64,000 nucleotides of DNA. Source: Ypsolopha sequella (Eukaryota; Arthropoda; Insecta; Lepidoptera; Ypsolophidae). This document shows positions 21,821 through 33,498 of this stretch, one piece after another. Within the stretch, counting starts at the first letter, position 1. Each line of letters begins with the position of its first letter. The notes below the pieces were generated by a model. The model was not told where the DNA came from and made no database searches. It saw nothing but the letters and a program-made list of their open reading frames with translations. A program made the translations under genes and the position numbers. The DNA is taken from positions 16,628,898-16,692,897 of the forward strand of contig OW204009.1 of NCBI GenBank assembly GCA_934047225.1, read 5' to 3'.

Positions 21821-22269
21821 TTGATTATGGATTTTTTCGAAAACAACCATGAAAGAAAAATTATTTAGTCTGATCCCCTCTCTAAAACATAAATGCCCCT
21901 AGCAAATTCGATAGTACAACTTTTCTTTGTTTCAAAAGGCTAGAAAACCCCGCGACTTATATAAGCCATGTTGGACTATGCAAACCCGTATCCTGTGGAA
22001 CCAGCTAAGTCGATGACATAACACACCGTGGGAGATATGTATAAAAAGAAGGCGAGTGCGACAGAGACGGCCGCGTACCGGAGAAAGAGACGCAAAATAA
22101 CGGCTCAATGAAGCCTGTTCCTTTGCCTCGTCACTGGTTTTTTTTTTTAAACTGAATAGGCGTGATTTTATGCTGTCCTTAGTTTTTTTTTTGTTACTTA
22201 GTTGCCTTCGGAGCAAAGGATGTTGTGATAAAAGTATTGTTTGTTATTGTTGTTGTAATGGGATACATT

Positions 22270-22423
22270 CAGGCAGAGATTACAGATTTCCATCTGCTAC
22301 GATCCTGACACACGTCTTTGGCTTCTTCCACATCCATCAATCTAGTCATACAAGCTCTTCTATTCCGGATACTTTTGACATGGCCCTCCTTCAGTATGTC
22401 GCAAATTTGGTCAGCATACGTCC
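22270..22423 (-). pseudogene. RTE-like LINE ORF2, C-terminal part (split by hAT)
   Basis: On the minus strand it reads RRTYADQICDILKEGHVKS then RACMTRLMDVEEAKDVCQ and DRSRWKSVI, the far C-terminus of an RTE-clade reverse transcriptase ORF ending in the D-R-x-R-W block. It continues in frame from the segment at 22824-22962 once the inserted element is removed. The rest of the ORF is absent. Confidence 0.75.
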
Positions 22424-22431
22424 TTCTAGGG

Positions 22432-22823
22432 TAGGGTTGCCAGATGGTATCCTAAAGGAGGACATGTCCTCCTTTTTCACAATTTGTCCTCCCGTCCTCC
22501 CTCACCTATCGATTGTTCTCCCTTTTCAAATTTTACACTTACTGTACCACATACCGACACCGTTTGGTTAGCCCTTACGGCACGGTTTATTCTCCTATCC
22601 TGCACGCATTAACCACGCATGTAACACTGGCAAGACATTCAAATATCAGCTTGAAAATGTAGTTCTGATAAATGTCTAACGAATAAAACAAAAAATTGTA
22701 TCCTTTTATTTAAGTATGTCCTCCTTTTTTTTTCTGAAGTCCTCCTTTTTTTCTGAAGTCCTCCTTTTTTGCTTAGTAGCACTGATTTGTCCTCCATTTT
22801 CATTTTTCCATCTGGCAACCCTA
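22432..22823. mobile_element. hAT MITE inserted in an RTE reading frame
   Basis: Perfect 16-bp ends TAGGGTTGCCAGATGG and CCATCTGGCAACCCTA, flanked by the exact 8-bp duplication TTCTAGGG (22424-22431 and 22824-22831). 392 bp. Subterminal parts are rich in repeated AGTCCTCCTTTTTT and GAGGACA words. It interrupts the LINE frame, so it is younger than that LINE fragment. Confidence 0.9.
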
Positions 22824-22962
22824 TTCTAGGGCGGCCTGTTCGAGCTGTACCTTCCACTTGCGCACCATAAATTTCTTTTGTTACTCTACTTTCATTTATC
22901 CTCTCTACATGTCCAAATCACCGAAGCATTCCTTTTTCTATTGTAGTCACTAAAACTTCTTT
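22824..22962 (-). pseudogene. RTE-like LINE ORF2 segment (split by hAT)
   Basis: The minus strand reads FGHVERINESRVTKEIYG then AQVEGTARTGRPR, the conserved G-H-V-x-R...R-x-G-R-P block near the end of RTE-type ORF2. A TGA stands where the tryptophan of R-W-x-G-H is expected, so the copy was already dead or decayed after insertion. Confidence 0.78.
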
Positions 22963-23157
22963 CAGGCCGCAATATGACGAATAAATACCTAATTTAATTA
23001 AAATTCGATACAAAACTGTAAAAGTAAAAGACATGATCTTGCTATTTTGGTCGAAGGATCTTGTTAAGTTTCTTGCCCGTTCTTCTTAGCAAGACTAATC
23101 GAATGGGCGGAGGTAGGCATGTATTTATATACATGTAACCTATTAGTATGTAGTATA

Positions 23158-23423
23158 CAGTGGCGTGCACAGAACTTTTTTCCGGAAAAGCATTCAGAAG
23201 GTGAATATTGACAATAAAAAAAACCAAAAAAAATTAAATAACACTTTGAAAAAAAAAGTTTGTATGACGCCAGGGTAGGCACTGCCTAGCTGCCTACCCT
23301 AGAGTGAACATTTTCATACAAACTTTTTTTTTCAAATTGTTATATAAATGTTTTCATATTTTTCGGCTGTTGAACTTGACCTTCTTATTGCTTTTCCGGA
23401 AAAAAGTTCTGTGCACGCCACTG
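23158..23423. mobile_element. DNA-transposon MITE with CAGTGGCGTGCACAG ends
   Basis: Inverted ends of about 33 bp start CAGTGGCGTGCACAGAACTT and continue TTTTCCGGAAAAGCA. A second inverted pair (AGTTTGTATGA...TCATACAAACT) flanks a GGGTAGGCA palindrome in the centre. A 4-bp GTAT is near both borders, but the target duplication is unsure. 266 bp, non-coding. Confidence 0.75.
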
Positions 23424-23670
23424 GTATTTGGTCGGCCGCCTGGATTCGTGCTGGGGGCTCGGTTGGTGATCATTGAACCTTGTTCCTGGTCCCTGGCCGG
23501 GTCTCCGGTATGGGTTCGGGATTTTACCTATCATTTTAATTGTTACATATATTAAATAAACCTTTGATTTAGTTTATGTACATTTATTATTTTATTACAT
23601 ATATTCTTATAACATTAAATTTGACTCGTAAAAAAGTGTATTATGTATACCAACTTTACAATATTAACTA

Positions 23671-23990
23671 CTAGCTGACCCGGCGAACTTCGTTCCGCCT
23701 AATAGTCTAATAATATCGTGTTTTTAGGATTTCATTAAGGTAATAATAACATTAATACGACTTTTTTGCAAATACAGAAATGTTTTCTTGCTTGCCATTG
23801 CGAAAGAAGAATGGCAGGGACCCATGTAGTTTCAGTACCGTTTTTAGGCTTAGCGTAGGGTATTGAATATATGCAGAAATAATAGTTCTTGGAATAACTA
23901 AGCGATTTTTAAAATTTGGGGTTTAGATGTCAGAACGCTAGATAAATAGGTTTCTTTTATATGCGTAGTTTTGTCAACAGGTGGCACCAC
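23671..23990 (-). mobile_element. Helitron-like fragment with 3' end
   Basis: On the minus strand the end reads GGCGGAACGAAGTTCGCC (hairpin) then GGGTCAGCTAG followed by T. That is a second Helitron subfamily, different from the GGGCAAAAGCTAG type. The 5' limit is unsure. Confidence 0.5.
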
Positions 23991-24382
23991 ATGCTGTTTG
24001 CATTCGTAAAATTAATTAATTAATTTATTGTTATTCGATAATTTATCCGATATTTTATTAATTATTCTGCTATTCGGAGCGGATAAGAATACACCAAAAA
24101 AGAGATAACTAACATCGATCCAGCCGATCTTGAGTTATAAGTGGTGTAACTAACACGACTTTGTTTTATATATTTAGATTTGAATTTGAATTTATTCTTC
24201 CCCATTACATTGTACTGTATAGGTACAGACAACAACAACAAACATGTTTCACAAAATTACAATGTCGGTCGATGAAACTTATCTATAACGGATGCGAATT
24301 CCTAACAGTGTGTTTGTATGTCTATGTCATACACACATACACACCTACATACCTAGTTATTTACTCTGTACCTATATCATAG

Positions 24383-24784
24383 ACTAAGTATTACTACGTA
24401 TAGACCGACAACTCTCATACATCAAGGCGTAGCAAATTTTTTAAGCGCCCTTACATCACTAGGTGTCGCCAAGTGTTGCAAATAAGCATAATTTGTTTAA
24501 TTGGCTGCAAGTAAACTCTCATGGTTACCAAGTAAACATGTGGCTGTAATAGTTTTGCTTAGGTAAACTAGATGGCGCTAAGTTGGCAACATAATGAATA
24601 TTTCAGCGCCATCTATTATCGAAGTGGGATTTTTTTCCATGTTACGTGACATCGCTGTGTCACTAGCATCGTATTCGTTAGAGGATTTAGCAACGCCATC
24701 TAGATTTCGTTATAATTTTACACCTTTTTTGTTGCTACAAACTGATGTATGGGAACTGCTAGTCTATACGTAGTAATACTTAGT
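24383..24784. mobile_element. MITE with perfect 23-bp inverted ends
   Basis: The left end starts ACTAAGTATTACTACGTATA; the right end (24762-24784) is its exact complement. 402 bp, non-coding. Target duplication not resolved. Confidence 0.75.
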
Positions 24785-24917
24785 GAATACTATAGTAGCC
24801 TAGAGGTGTATACCTACAGTATTCTGATAAGTTCATAGTTTACAATTCAATTTAACTTAAGAGCTGTGCTCTTGTCGGTGGAGTCCTCTCCATTCACTTT
24901 GGCACTTCGCCTTTTCT

Positions 24918-25017
24918 TTAAGGCGATTAGTGTCGTCAAATTAGCAGCTCGATCTTTGTTGGCACGAACGTCGACGGAAATGACATTGAAATAACGTTCA
25001 TATCAGCGCGTAATACC
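24918..25017 (-). mobile_element. TTAAGG element, family F5, fragment
   Basis: Starts TTAAGGCGATTAGTGTCGTC and matches, inverted, the right end of 8639-9853 down to ATATCAGCGCG, which lies inside the 61-bp unit. It shows a related copy containing only a single partial unit. Confidence 0.7.
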
Positions 25018-25192
25018 CTTCGATCATACAGTTGTATATTATGTATGATCCAATTTAATACCACAAAAAACCACTTACAGAAGGCCTACTCCGGGTGACC
25101 TTGATTTTTTACCTACGCTCGACCGTAACGCTAGGGCTGCCATCTATGTACTAATAATAATTCGTACTATGTGCAAAATTTTTTTTAATTTT

Positions 25193-25600
25193 TTTATTGA
25201 AGAAAACATATTTGATTTATCGATCTTTTATCTAGGGATTCCACCTATAAACAATGTATTAAGATTCATACTTTTGCAAAAAAAATAAATGTTTTACACC
25301 CTCTTATGTTTGGTTTTCAAACCGTTTTTCAAAAACACGGTTAAGAGATCAACTTGTTTTTTTTTATATAAAATAGGCAATAGAAATATGAAGGGATGTT
25401 ACCTAAATCCAATATTTTTTTCCCTACAATATATTTTAATCTTAGTATTAGCTAAAACTAAAAACACACCAATTTGTTGTTTCGCTGCGTGATCACTAGT
25501 ATTATTACGCATTCAAGAACAAGAGGCCAAAGAGCCAACATATAATCGCCTCTATGAAAAGCGAATAAGGTCTTTGCCATTAGACTTATTGTGCTGGACG
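25193..25600 (-). repeat. Dispersed repeat, partner of 1-374
   Basis: Inverted match to the left edge of the window; see that entry. It ends at GTGCTGGAC near 25600. A 67-codon frame across it (25289-25492) is not conserved in the partner. Confidence 0.7.
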
Positions 25601-25735
25601 GGTAATAAAAAGAGTTGCTAGGGTATGCCATCCTCTTAACTAAACTGTGTCCCTACGAACAAAAGCAACTGACTCTTAAATGACAGGCTTTGCCTTACTT
25701 AAGTTTCAGCTGAACACATATTTTTGTGAATTACC

Positions 25736-26144
25736 TTAAGAGCGCACCGAGCTTTTTACACACACAAACATGTTTTTATAACCCTTGTTTGAAGTAGTAA
25801 GTAATTAAATTAAAACCTAGGGAAATATAGTGGTATTATTGGGGATATATACTAGACAGTATACACGATTCGATAGAGTTAGCTCGATAGAATAAATTCG
25901 CAAAGTTACCACTTCTCGAGTAATTTTTTCCTCTATTTCCCTACTTTTTTATATAAATAAGTAATTTTATGTTATGATTAATTTACTAAAATAAAGTTCA
26001 CAGATGACTGGAGCGTTTATACGCGATAGTTTTTTATTAAAGAACAATATGTTGAAAATAACAACGAAAAGCTTTGAAAAAGTGCCAAAATTTGGTTATT
26101 TTCTTTACTCTTTACACGTAAAGGCAAACGCTCGGTGCGCACTT
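25736..26144 (-). mobile_element. TTAAGG element, family F4, copy 1
   Basis: Starts TTAAGAGCGCACCGAGC and ends GGCAAACGCTCGGTGCGC, with the right TTAA lost. Inverted relative to 47097-47537, sharing TTTACACGTAAAGGCAAACG and the core region GCTCGATAGAATAAATTCGC. Confidence 0.7.
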
Positions 26145-26285
26145 CACAACTAACATTTTTATTTTTAGGTTAAGATTTTTGATCCAGTAAATAATTTTGT
26201 ATTGTATTTGTATTTGTACTCTAGTGATCATTTGACCTGTCCATACAAAATTCACAATATCTAAACGTCTAGCCTGTATATTTAA

Positions 26286-26640
26286 TAGTAGTTTATGCTA
26301 CAAGGGCGAAATGGAATAAATTTTAAATGTAACCGAGTAATTTATTGCTTTTACGCCCGTGTATCATACTACGTTTTTCAATGCATAGTGTGATGAAATG
26401 AAAACAAATATAATCTTGTGAACTTTAAATTATGATTGGCTCAAAAGGATTGTATCCAGAGCCGTTAAACAGTGCAAAAAAAAGTATAACATCTATGGTA
26501 CACAGGAAAGGCTGCAGGTTAGCCAATCATTGCAAATAAATAAAAAAAATGATAATAAAGCCCTAGGGCAAAATAATCGACTTTCTGTTCGGTTTTGATG
26601 CATAAAAAGTGGGCCTTTACGAGCACTTGCATTGAAAAAA
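26286..26640 (+). repeat. ~390-bp family, copy 4
   Basis: Full ends (TAGTAGTTTATGCTACAAGG to TTGCATTGAAAA), but the central hairpin segment ACGAGCGTAGCGAG is deleted, making it about 355 bp. Confidence 0.78.
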
Positions 26641-26784
26641 TATAAAAATACAAACTCCGCACGTGTGTTTGCGTGTAATGCACACCATATGTACGGCATA
26701 TGTTTTGTTATCTCCAACAGTTCAAGCATAAATAAGTACACAGACTTCTTTATAGTACGTAGGGCTTTTTGAGGCAACGAACTG

Positions 26785-27208
26785 TTAAGGCGCTCTTATC
26801 CCAAAATCAGTAATTTCAAAGTCAAATAGAACTTTCAAATATCGTCTAAAAGTTCAAAAAAAAAATACGCAATATAGTTCGAACCTTTATCTAAGTCTTC
26901 CACGCATGTGTTACACGATCAGATAAACTTTGCTCGATAGAAATAATTCACGAACACAGCATGTAATAAGACCTTTCAAATCATGCCATTTCCATAATTC
27001 CACTCTTTTATTAACGAAACATCTGGTAATATTGCTCTTTAAATTTTCTAGGTCGACCACGTAAGTGGGTTTTAATAAACATCCTTATTTTTAAACAATT
27101 TAAAAACCGATAAAAACAACGAAAAAACACATAAGTGTGGTTATTTTCTTTACTCCTTACACGTAAAGAAAAAGACAGAGTCACTCTTCTGGGATGAGAG
27201 CGCCTTAA
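26785..27208 (-). mobile_element. TTAAGG element, family F3, copy 1 (uninterrupted)
   Basis: TTAA borders at 26785 and 27205; ends TTAAGGCGCTCTTATCCC and GGGATGAGAGCGCCTTAA. 424 bp. The core TTATTTCTATCGAG on the minus strand starts at 26946, 262 bp from the right end. This copy gives the empty-site sequence for the LINE insertion in the partner at 53699-54257. Confidence 0.78.
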
Positions 27209-27279
27209 TGTCCAAAAACACGGAGTGCAAATAAACTGCTATCTCAAGACGACCGGAGGTGGTATAAAATAATTTGGGC

Positions 27280-27330
27280 AAGTGCGAGTCGGACTCGCGC
27301 ACAAAGGGTTCCGTACCACCACACAATATG
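27280..27330 (-). repeat. GTTCCG repeat fragment
   Basis: CAAGTGCGAGTCGGACTCGC followed by GGGTTCCGTACCACC, the end piece of the family. Confidence 0.6.
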
Positions 27331-28003
27331 CGTACGGAACTCTAAAAATATTTTGATAAATAACAATAGTATAGATGCCATAGCTAAAGTGAATGGTTAA
27401 TAAACTTACAAATAAAATGTTAAGGAAAATGGTGTCAGTATGTACATTGTAAATAACATAATATATTAATATATATTTTAAATCGATTAATAATACATTT
27501 AAGTTTATATAATATACATATATAAGTATATAGATAATTATACATATAATACTCTTAATATTATTAAATGGTACGTTAATTTAAAAATCGGAACTAAAAC
27601 ACAAAATCTTCGTTACAATTGGCATAGATATATGTTAAGGTGTGTTAATTCGAAAAACATTTCGAGATTTAGGTTTAATAAGCCGTATTTTAGAACTTGT
27701 GGTCTAAAAAACCTCATGATGATAAATATTTTTACGAAAAAGCTGAAACTTCCATTTGCATTCGTGTCTTAAGAAATGGCTGGTCTATGGTTTAAAGACT
27801 AACCTAAAAATATGAACACAATTTTATAAAAGCATCACTAAAGCAATAAAAAAAAAACGAAATGTACGCCACTCGTGCCTCTATCCTTGTGAGGGCCGAG
27901 GGACTAGAAAATCAGTGCCTCTAAAAAAAAAACAATCCGTGGAGGAACAGGCTTCAACGGCCGTCTCTCTCTAAAGCCATCTCTTTCATCTTTTATGTAA
28001 CGG
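27331..28003. other. Unassigned AT-rich sequence
   Basis: TATA-rich segment near 27455-27550; no gene, RNA or bounded element. Confidence 0.4.
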
Positions 28004-28012
28004 AGATAGAAG

Positions 28013-28230
28013 CAATGTTACCAGATGCACTGTAATTACATTAGTTTCACTGTTTTTTTTTCATGTCATCTAATGTAATTGATTTTGTCAATTTTCATAC
28101 AAACACTGTAATTTTGGCATTAATTAGAGCTTTCTGTATTGTTTTGGAAATTTCTGGGAAATTTTGCATGGGGACATTGTAATTTTCAAACTTAGCTAAT
28201 GTATTTTACGTTTCTGCATCTGGTAACACT
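28013..28230. mobile_element. hAT-like MITE with TGTTACCAGATGCA ends
   Basis: The ends ATGTTACCAGATGCA and TGCATCTGGTAACACT lie between direct copies of AGATAGAAGCA (28004-28014 and 28231-28241), which include the 8-bp duplication. About 217 bp. The interior repeats CTGTAAT and CTAATGTA words on both sides. No coding sequence. Confidence 0.8.
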
Positions 28231-28241
28231 AGATAGAAGCA

Positions 28242-30100
28242 TATAACGAAGGAGTTTGAAAGCCAAGATAAAAAAAGGTATTGGAAAACACTGGCAGTTT
28301 GTAGAAGGGCTAAAATTTTTAATTCAAACATGGAACCGAGTTGTCTATGTTATGTCTATGTATGTAACAAGTATTAGTACTAGAGCTACAAAGTCATACA
28401 GAGACAGTGACTCCAAAGTATCATACAAACCCTGGTTTTTAGGTAAGGTTCATGTTAGGTTCATGTTGTAAATAATAACGGTGAATTTTTGTCTGTGATT
28501 TTGATTAGTATATATTTTAAAATAAGGACAAATATGTTGCTTTTCAGAATTATCAGAATTTGTATGTCAAAAATTATAAATATACTGTTTTTTTTTGTTC
28601 GAATAGAAATTTTGCACCATCCTGAAATAGAGGGCTCTTAATTAATTACTTAGGCAAGACGTTTTAGGGGGGAAAGTTAGACCAAATCTTATTTTTTCTT
28701 TCATAGGGGAGGGGGAGGGTCTTGATATTTCTTACGTACGATTTTGTCACAAATTTTCCTGTTTCTTATTCTTTATCTAATCGACTATTGAGCCCTTGGG
28801 CTAGTCCAGATGGATAGTTATTTTTCTGCTTAGTTTTATTACTACCTAATTAATTAATTAATTTGGGATTTAATTAAGAATTAATAAAATACATCTTACG
28901 TAATAAGATCGATTAGGGGGAGACGGATTAAACAAATCTTAAGTTATTTTATTATACTCGTATATAATAGAGGAGGGAGGGGGGTCAAAAAAGGCCAAAA
29001 CTGTCACACGTAATAAATTAACTAAACCATTTGATCCTTTAATTATATTTCGTTAAATTGTTGTTTTTTTAGTATTTTACATTAAAACTCATTTTATATT
29101 TCATTTCATTTCACTGTTCGAAATCCATACAAAAATGGCCGCTTACATCTCTCTAGGTAGTATGAGCTACCTCTATGAGTGAGACCGGATTTTCTTCCAG
29201 CTTTTAAGCGTTAGAGCTGTTTAAAGATGGCGGACGCGCCGTTGAGATTCAAAGAGATTCGATAATTCGTTTCTTCCTTGAACTTATGCTACTGATGTTA
29301 CCAAGGCTCTCGCAATTAGAAAAAGACTTTTCATATGTTAGGGTTTTTGGTTCAAATACATAGGAAGCTTATTGGGTTACACACCGTGTCAGATTAATTT
29401 TTCATTAATTTTATATGTTTTAACATAAATTGTGTGAAAGCTTTGGCAGGGACCTTTTAAATATTTTTTTTATTTCTTTTTATTATTTTTACTTATTATT
29501 AATGCGTTTTTATAGGATCAATTTCAAATAAGGCGAAATAAATGTATTATATTATTTGCATGGTTTAAATTATTTAATTTGTAGTTTTCTATACATATTT
29601 GGATTACTAACTACTGAAAATCTAAAAGTAGGTAATTTTTCAAAACATTACTTAACTCGGTTATCCGTTCTAGAATTTTAAGAGCTAAAATTCTTCTTGT
29701 ACGCACAGCTATCTATGATGTAACAGGAAAAGGCGCCATTTTTAAAGAAAACGTGCTTGGCCTAGCAACTTGGAGTGACGGTTAGTGAAAACGAAAGTGG
29801 ATATCTATTACTGGTGTTACCAGTCGAAACTTATTGGGTTTTTATTTATTATCCTGCCAGTAACCTGTCCTGTTTCGTAGAAATAGTTCGTTATGTGTCA
29901 ATCACCTGAAAACAATTTTTGACGTATTTATTTTTTAAGTTGCGTTCATTTTATGATATTTTGACTTGGATTGATTTTTGGTCGCTGTAATGCACACAAA
30001 TTGTGACAAATAACTTTTTTTAGAAGCCAATCCTGAAGTCGCAAGAAAATAAACTGTTTAATGTATTGGTCGACTAGGTATGTACCTTTTATATGGAACA
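28242..30100. other. Unassigned sequence, 1.9 kb
   Basis: No exon, RNA gene or bounded element is recognised. Poly-G/AG tracts occur near 28702 and 28971. AAAGATGGCGGACGCGCC near 29224 and AAAATGGCGGACGGCGG near 30660 are similar CpG-containing words, which may be repeat debris. Confidence 0.4.
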
Positions 30101-30107
30101 GCTGATT

Positions 30108-30376
30108 TTTAGGGTTCCGTACCCAAGGGTAACCAACGGGACCCTATTACTGAGACTCCGCTGTCCGTCTGTTTGTCCGTCTGTCTGTCCGTATGTCACC
30201 AGGCTGTATCTCATGAACCGTGATAGTTAGACAGTTAAAATTTTCACAGATGATGTATTTCTGTTGCCGCTATAACAACAAATACTAAAAAACAGAATAA
30301 AACAAATATTTAAGGGGGCTCCCATACAGCAGACATGTTTTTTAGCCGTTTGAGTCTGACGCGCAGTTGGCCGGTT
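30108..30376 (+). repeat. GTTCCG interspersed repeat, copy 4
   Basis: AGGGTTCCGTACCCAAGGGT to CGCAGTTGGCCGG in the standard order. An AACAGCTGATTTTT word at its left border also appears at 49566 and 54305. Confidence 0.75.
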
Positions 30377-31069
30377 TTTTATTTAAATATAGACGAATAC
30401 TAGGTATCTCTGCCAGTATTTAGACGTTATTTTGTGGACTTAAATTGGCTTACAGTCCCAGATTTCTGTTCTTGTCGAGTTTACAAATAACATACAATAA
30501 ATATCTATGCATTGTCAGGGGGTACTTCAAACAATGCATACAAAAATCCTGACCAAATACATACGGTTACTTTCTCAAGCCTTATAAATAATTTCACGCC
30601 TTTAATTCAAGGTTCCCCTTGAATTTGCACCCCCGAGAATTGCACATCCCTAGATTTCCAAAATGGCGGACGGCGGAAGTATGAGAAGATCGAAAAAACA
30701 ACAATAGACAATATTAGATGATCCAGATTCGCACGGGAATGCGAGTTCCCTTTGTTGACAAGTTGTACTTTGCAAATATAAGTTTTTTTGTTACCAAAAC
30801 TGTTTGGCGACGGTAATAGAATCTATTTTGGGTTGTCAAACTTGCTCAGGAGTTTGTAAGAGGTCATGACCTTAGATTGAATGCGTCGGGTCCTTTTCGT
30901 TTTTGGGGTTTATGAATTGAAAACCTTTTGCTCCAAATCTTCATGTCTGTCTATACGGACAGAGCCTGTGAAATTTTGCAATATTTAATCATTGTTTGAA
31001 ACATCTGTTTAAATGTTCTTATTATGAATATTATGATATAATATTAAAAAAAAAACATGAAATACTAAA
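30377..31069. other. Unassigned sequence
   Basis: No gene or bounded repeat seen. Confidence 0.4.
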
Positions 31070-31304
31070 CATATATTTTTACGAAATTACTTAAAGTTCA
31101 ATATATTTTTACGGAATTACTAAAAATGAAAAAAAAATTACGAAGTTACTAAAATTTACGGAATTACTAAAAATTCAATATATTTTTACAGAATCACTAA
31201 AAATTCGATATATTTTTACGGAATCACTAAAAATTCAAGGTGTTTTTACAAAATCACTAAAAATTCAATATATTTTTACGGAATTACTAAAAATTCAATT
31301 ATCG
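31070..31304 (+). repeat. Imperfect tandem repeat, ~30-bp unit
   Basis: About seven diverged units of the form ATATATTTTTACGGAATTAC then TAAAAATTCA. AT-rich, non-coding. Confidence 0.8.
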
Positions 31305-31541
31305 TAATTGGAACTCGTTCGGGTACAATAAGACACTATTGATAACACAAAACTCTCACACTAATAAAAAGCGCAACTTTTTATAATAGACAACAATAGA
31401 ATTGTTTTTTAATCCTTTCAAAGTCTTATAAGGTAGTAGCTACAATGCAAAGTTTATGCAAATCTGCTTTGTATATTAAATGTATAAAGTATTTTTTATT
31501 GGAATTAATGGAATATGTTATCACTTCGTGATGGACTATTT

Positions 31542-31680
31542 TAAGGCGATAGGCGAAAAAAATACGGGTGTTTCTTTTCTGTGTATTTCATGAAATACAC
31601 GGAAAATTATTATCAGTTTCTGGTATATGCATTTTGACTATATAATCTATGGGTTTGAAATTGAATTGAAAATTGAAATT
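31542..31680 (-). mobile_element. TTAAGG element, family F1, fragment
   Basis: Starts TTAAGGCGATAGGCGAAAAA and follows the F1 right-end sequence inverted (AATACGGGTGTTTC, CATGAAATACACGG) for about 130 bp, then stops. Confidence 0.7.
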
Positions 31681-31829
31681 GGCTATAAAACCCTTTTGCC
31701 CGGATTCATTAACATGGGAGTTTTATTTAGGAGTATTATGATCACACGGCATTTATCACGCGATTAACGAAGTCGTATGAAACATAAGGCGTGTGAAAAA
31801 TGTTGCGAGAATAGCCGCCCTGGTCGGAA
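31681..31829 (+). repeat. Dispersed repeat shared with Cdc25 intron 4
   Basis: CCCTTTTGCCCGGATTCATT to GAATAGCCGCCCTGGTC matches 63374-63514, with a few indels in the middle. Same orientation. Class unknown; the shared sharp right end suggests a LINE-associated segment. Confidence 0.7.
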
Positions 31830-31984
31830 GTTTAGCTTGATTGTGCACTTTGTACTGAGCGACTGATGTTAAACCTTATGGAGATGACAGGAAACCGTTG
31901 CGTTATCAGTTCAGTTGAGTCGTATTTATAAATAAAGGTTACTGTTTGTAAACAAACTAATATCATCGGTTTTATTTACAACGG

Positions 31985-32060
31985 TTTTATTAACGCGATA
32001 CGTAAACGTTTTAGCGTCTCTGTTACTCCATATGCGAAAAAACCCTCAGTGATCTCGCAC
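31985..32060 (-). mobile_element. TTAAGG element, family F2-like, end fragment
   Basis: GTTTTAGCGTCTCTGTTACTC and CATATGCGAAAAAACCCTCAG match the end of the element at 6845-7268. Confidence 0.5.
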
Positions 32061-32565
32061 TGATTGATCTTGCAATATATGTGCGAGATCTCGGTATTTC
32101 GAGATCTCGGTATACCGAGATTGCATTCCCTAAATGTATCTGAGAGTTATATTTTTTTTCGGACACAAAAATATCACATTTATTTATTTATTTATTTTTA
32201 TTTGACTTATTTTAAACATGACTTCTTGTTTGAGGGACTGGTATTTCTGTATGTAAAACGTCATCAAGGAAATGATTTTAATTTTAAGGGATTTTTTTCA
32301 AGAACTGGGGGCCAAAATGCTCTTTTGGGTCTCAAGTATGTGTGTACTAAATGGCTTGCTTGTATATCAATTTGCGTTTTTTTTTTCAAATATACTTTTG
32401 TACTCCATCGACTACAGTCCTAGACTCATTAGGAACCCTCGCGTCCTGCTGCCTAGTGCCTAGCCTAGGTCTAAATTTAAAAAATAGCTCTAGATTTTTT
32501 TTTAATACAACTATATTAAAGAACTCTACAATAAAAACAAAAAAAAATAGTATTTTTAAAATGTT
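32061..32565. other. Unassigned sequence
   Basis: Overlapping short frames here are AT-driven and show no domain. No exon or bounded element called. Confidence 0.4.
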
Positions 32566-32947
32566 TCCATGCAAGTGCTCGTAAAGGCCAACTTTTTATG
32601 CATCAAAACCGAACAAAAAGTCGATTATTTTGCACTAGGGATTTATTATCATTTTTTTTTATTTATTTACAATGGTTGGCTAACCTGCAACCTTTCCTGT
32701 GTACCATAAATGTTATACTTTTTTTTTCCACTGCTTAACGGCTCTGGATGCAGTCCTTTTGAGCCAATCATAATTTTCAAGTTCACAAGATTATATTTGT
32801 TTTATTTCCTCACACTATGCATTGAAAAACGTAGCGTAAGAACAATAAATTACTCGGTTACGTTTGAAACACTCGCTACGCTCGTGTTTTAAATCGTCCT
32901 CTTAATTTATTCCTTTGCGCCCTTGTAGCATGTTTATGCTACTATTA
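32566..32947 (-). repeat. ~390-bp family, copy 5
   Basis: Minus-strand copy from TGCTACAAGGGCGCAAAGG to GCTCGTAAAGG-end; both ends match the family, with a short duplication (CATGTTTATGCTAC) at the TAGTAG end. Confidence 0.75.
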
Positions 32948-33010
32948 TACTATTATATTTAGAATATCTGGAAATTGCAGTTGACTTAGGCAGAATTAAA
33001 TGGTCTAAAA

Positions 33011-33287
33011 CAAGGCCGGCCAAACCCAGGTGTCCCACCAAGGCATTTCAATTTGCCCGCCAGCACTTCGATCGGCTGGCTAGCCGGCAAATTACTATCA
33101 GGAAAACCACTTCAAAGCTCACATTAAATAAAAATAAATATGTTATTTAATTTACAAATAAAGTAAATTTAAGCATATTATGTCTTTTTGTGTATAAATT
33201 ACCTTATGTATATGGTAGTAGTGGTGGCCCGGCGCCGCCACAGTCTAAGAAATTTTGCTCACTTGGAAAATCTATTGGCCAGCCTTG
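33011..33287. mobile_element. hAT-like MITE with CAAGGCCGGCCAA ends
   Basis: The ends CAAGGCCGGCCAA and TTGGCCAGCCTTG (one mismatch) are flanked by exact GTCTAAAA (33003-33010 and 33288-33295). The 8-bp duplication supports hAT. The interior GTGGTGGCCCGGCGCCGCCAC is GC-rich, as in Charlie-like hAT MITEs. 277 bp, non-coding. Confidence 0.85.
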
Positions 33288-33498
33288 GTCTAAAAGGACG
33301 TTATGAATAGTGTTCCAAATACAAACAACTGCACATTGTGCCGCTGCGATGCGTCAGCCTGTGACGTCACTAACGGTTTCTGCATGTTTCGCGTGATTGT
33401 GGCTAATCGGCTCCCCGACACATTGGCGCCATGTTTATTTATAGTTATAGCCCTCTTAACTCACTGGTAGTACGAAAACTATAGTTCTTGTCTATAAT

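Noticed and set aside
22170..22571. 133-codon frame as a gene
   Set aside because: It crosses the border between a LINE fragment read antisense and an inserted hAT MITE.
29220..29245. AAAGATGGCGGACGCGCC as a start codon context of a first exon
   Set aside because: No continuing frame or donor site supports an exon, and a similar word occurs at 30660.
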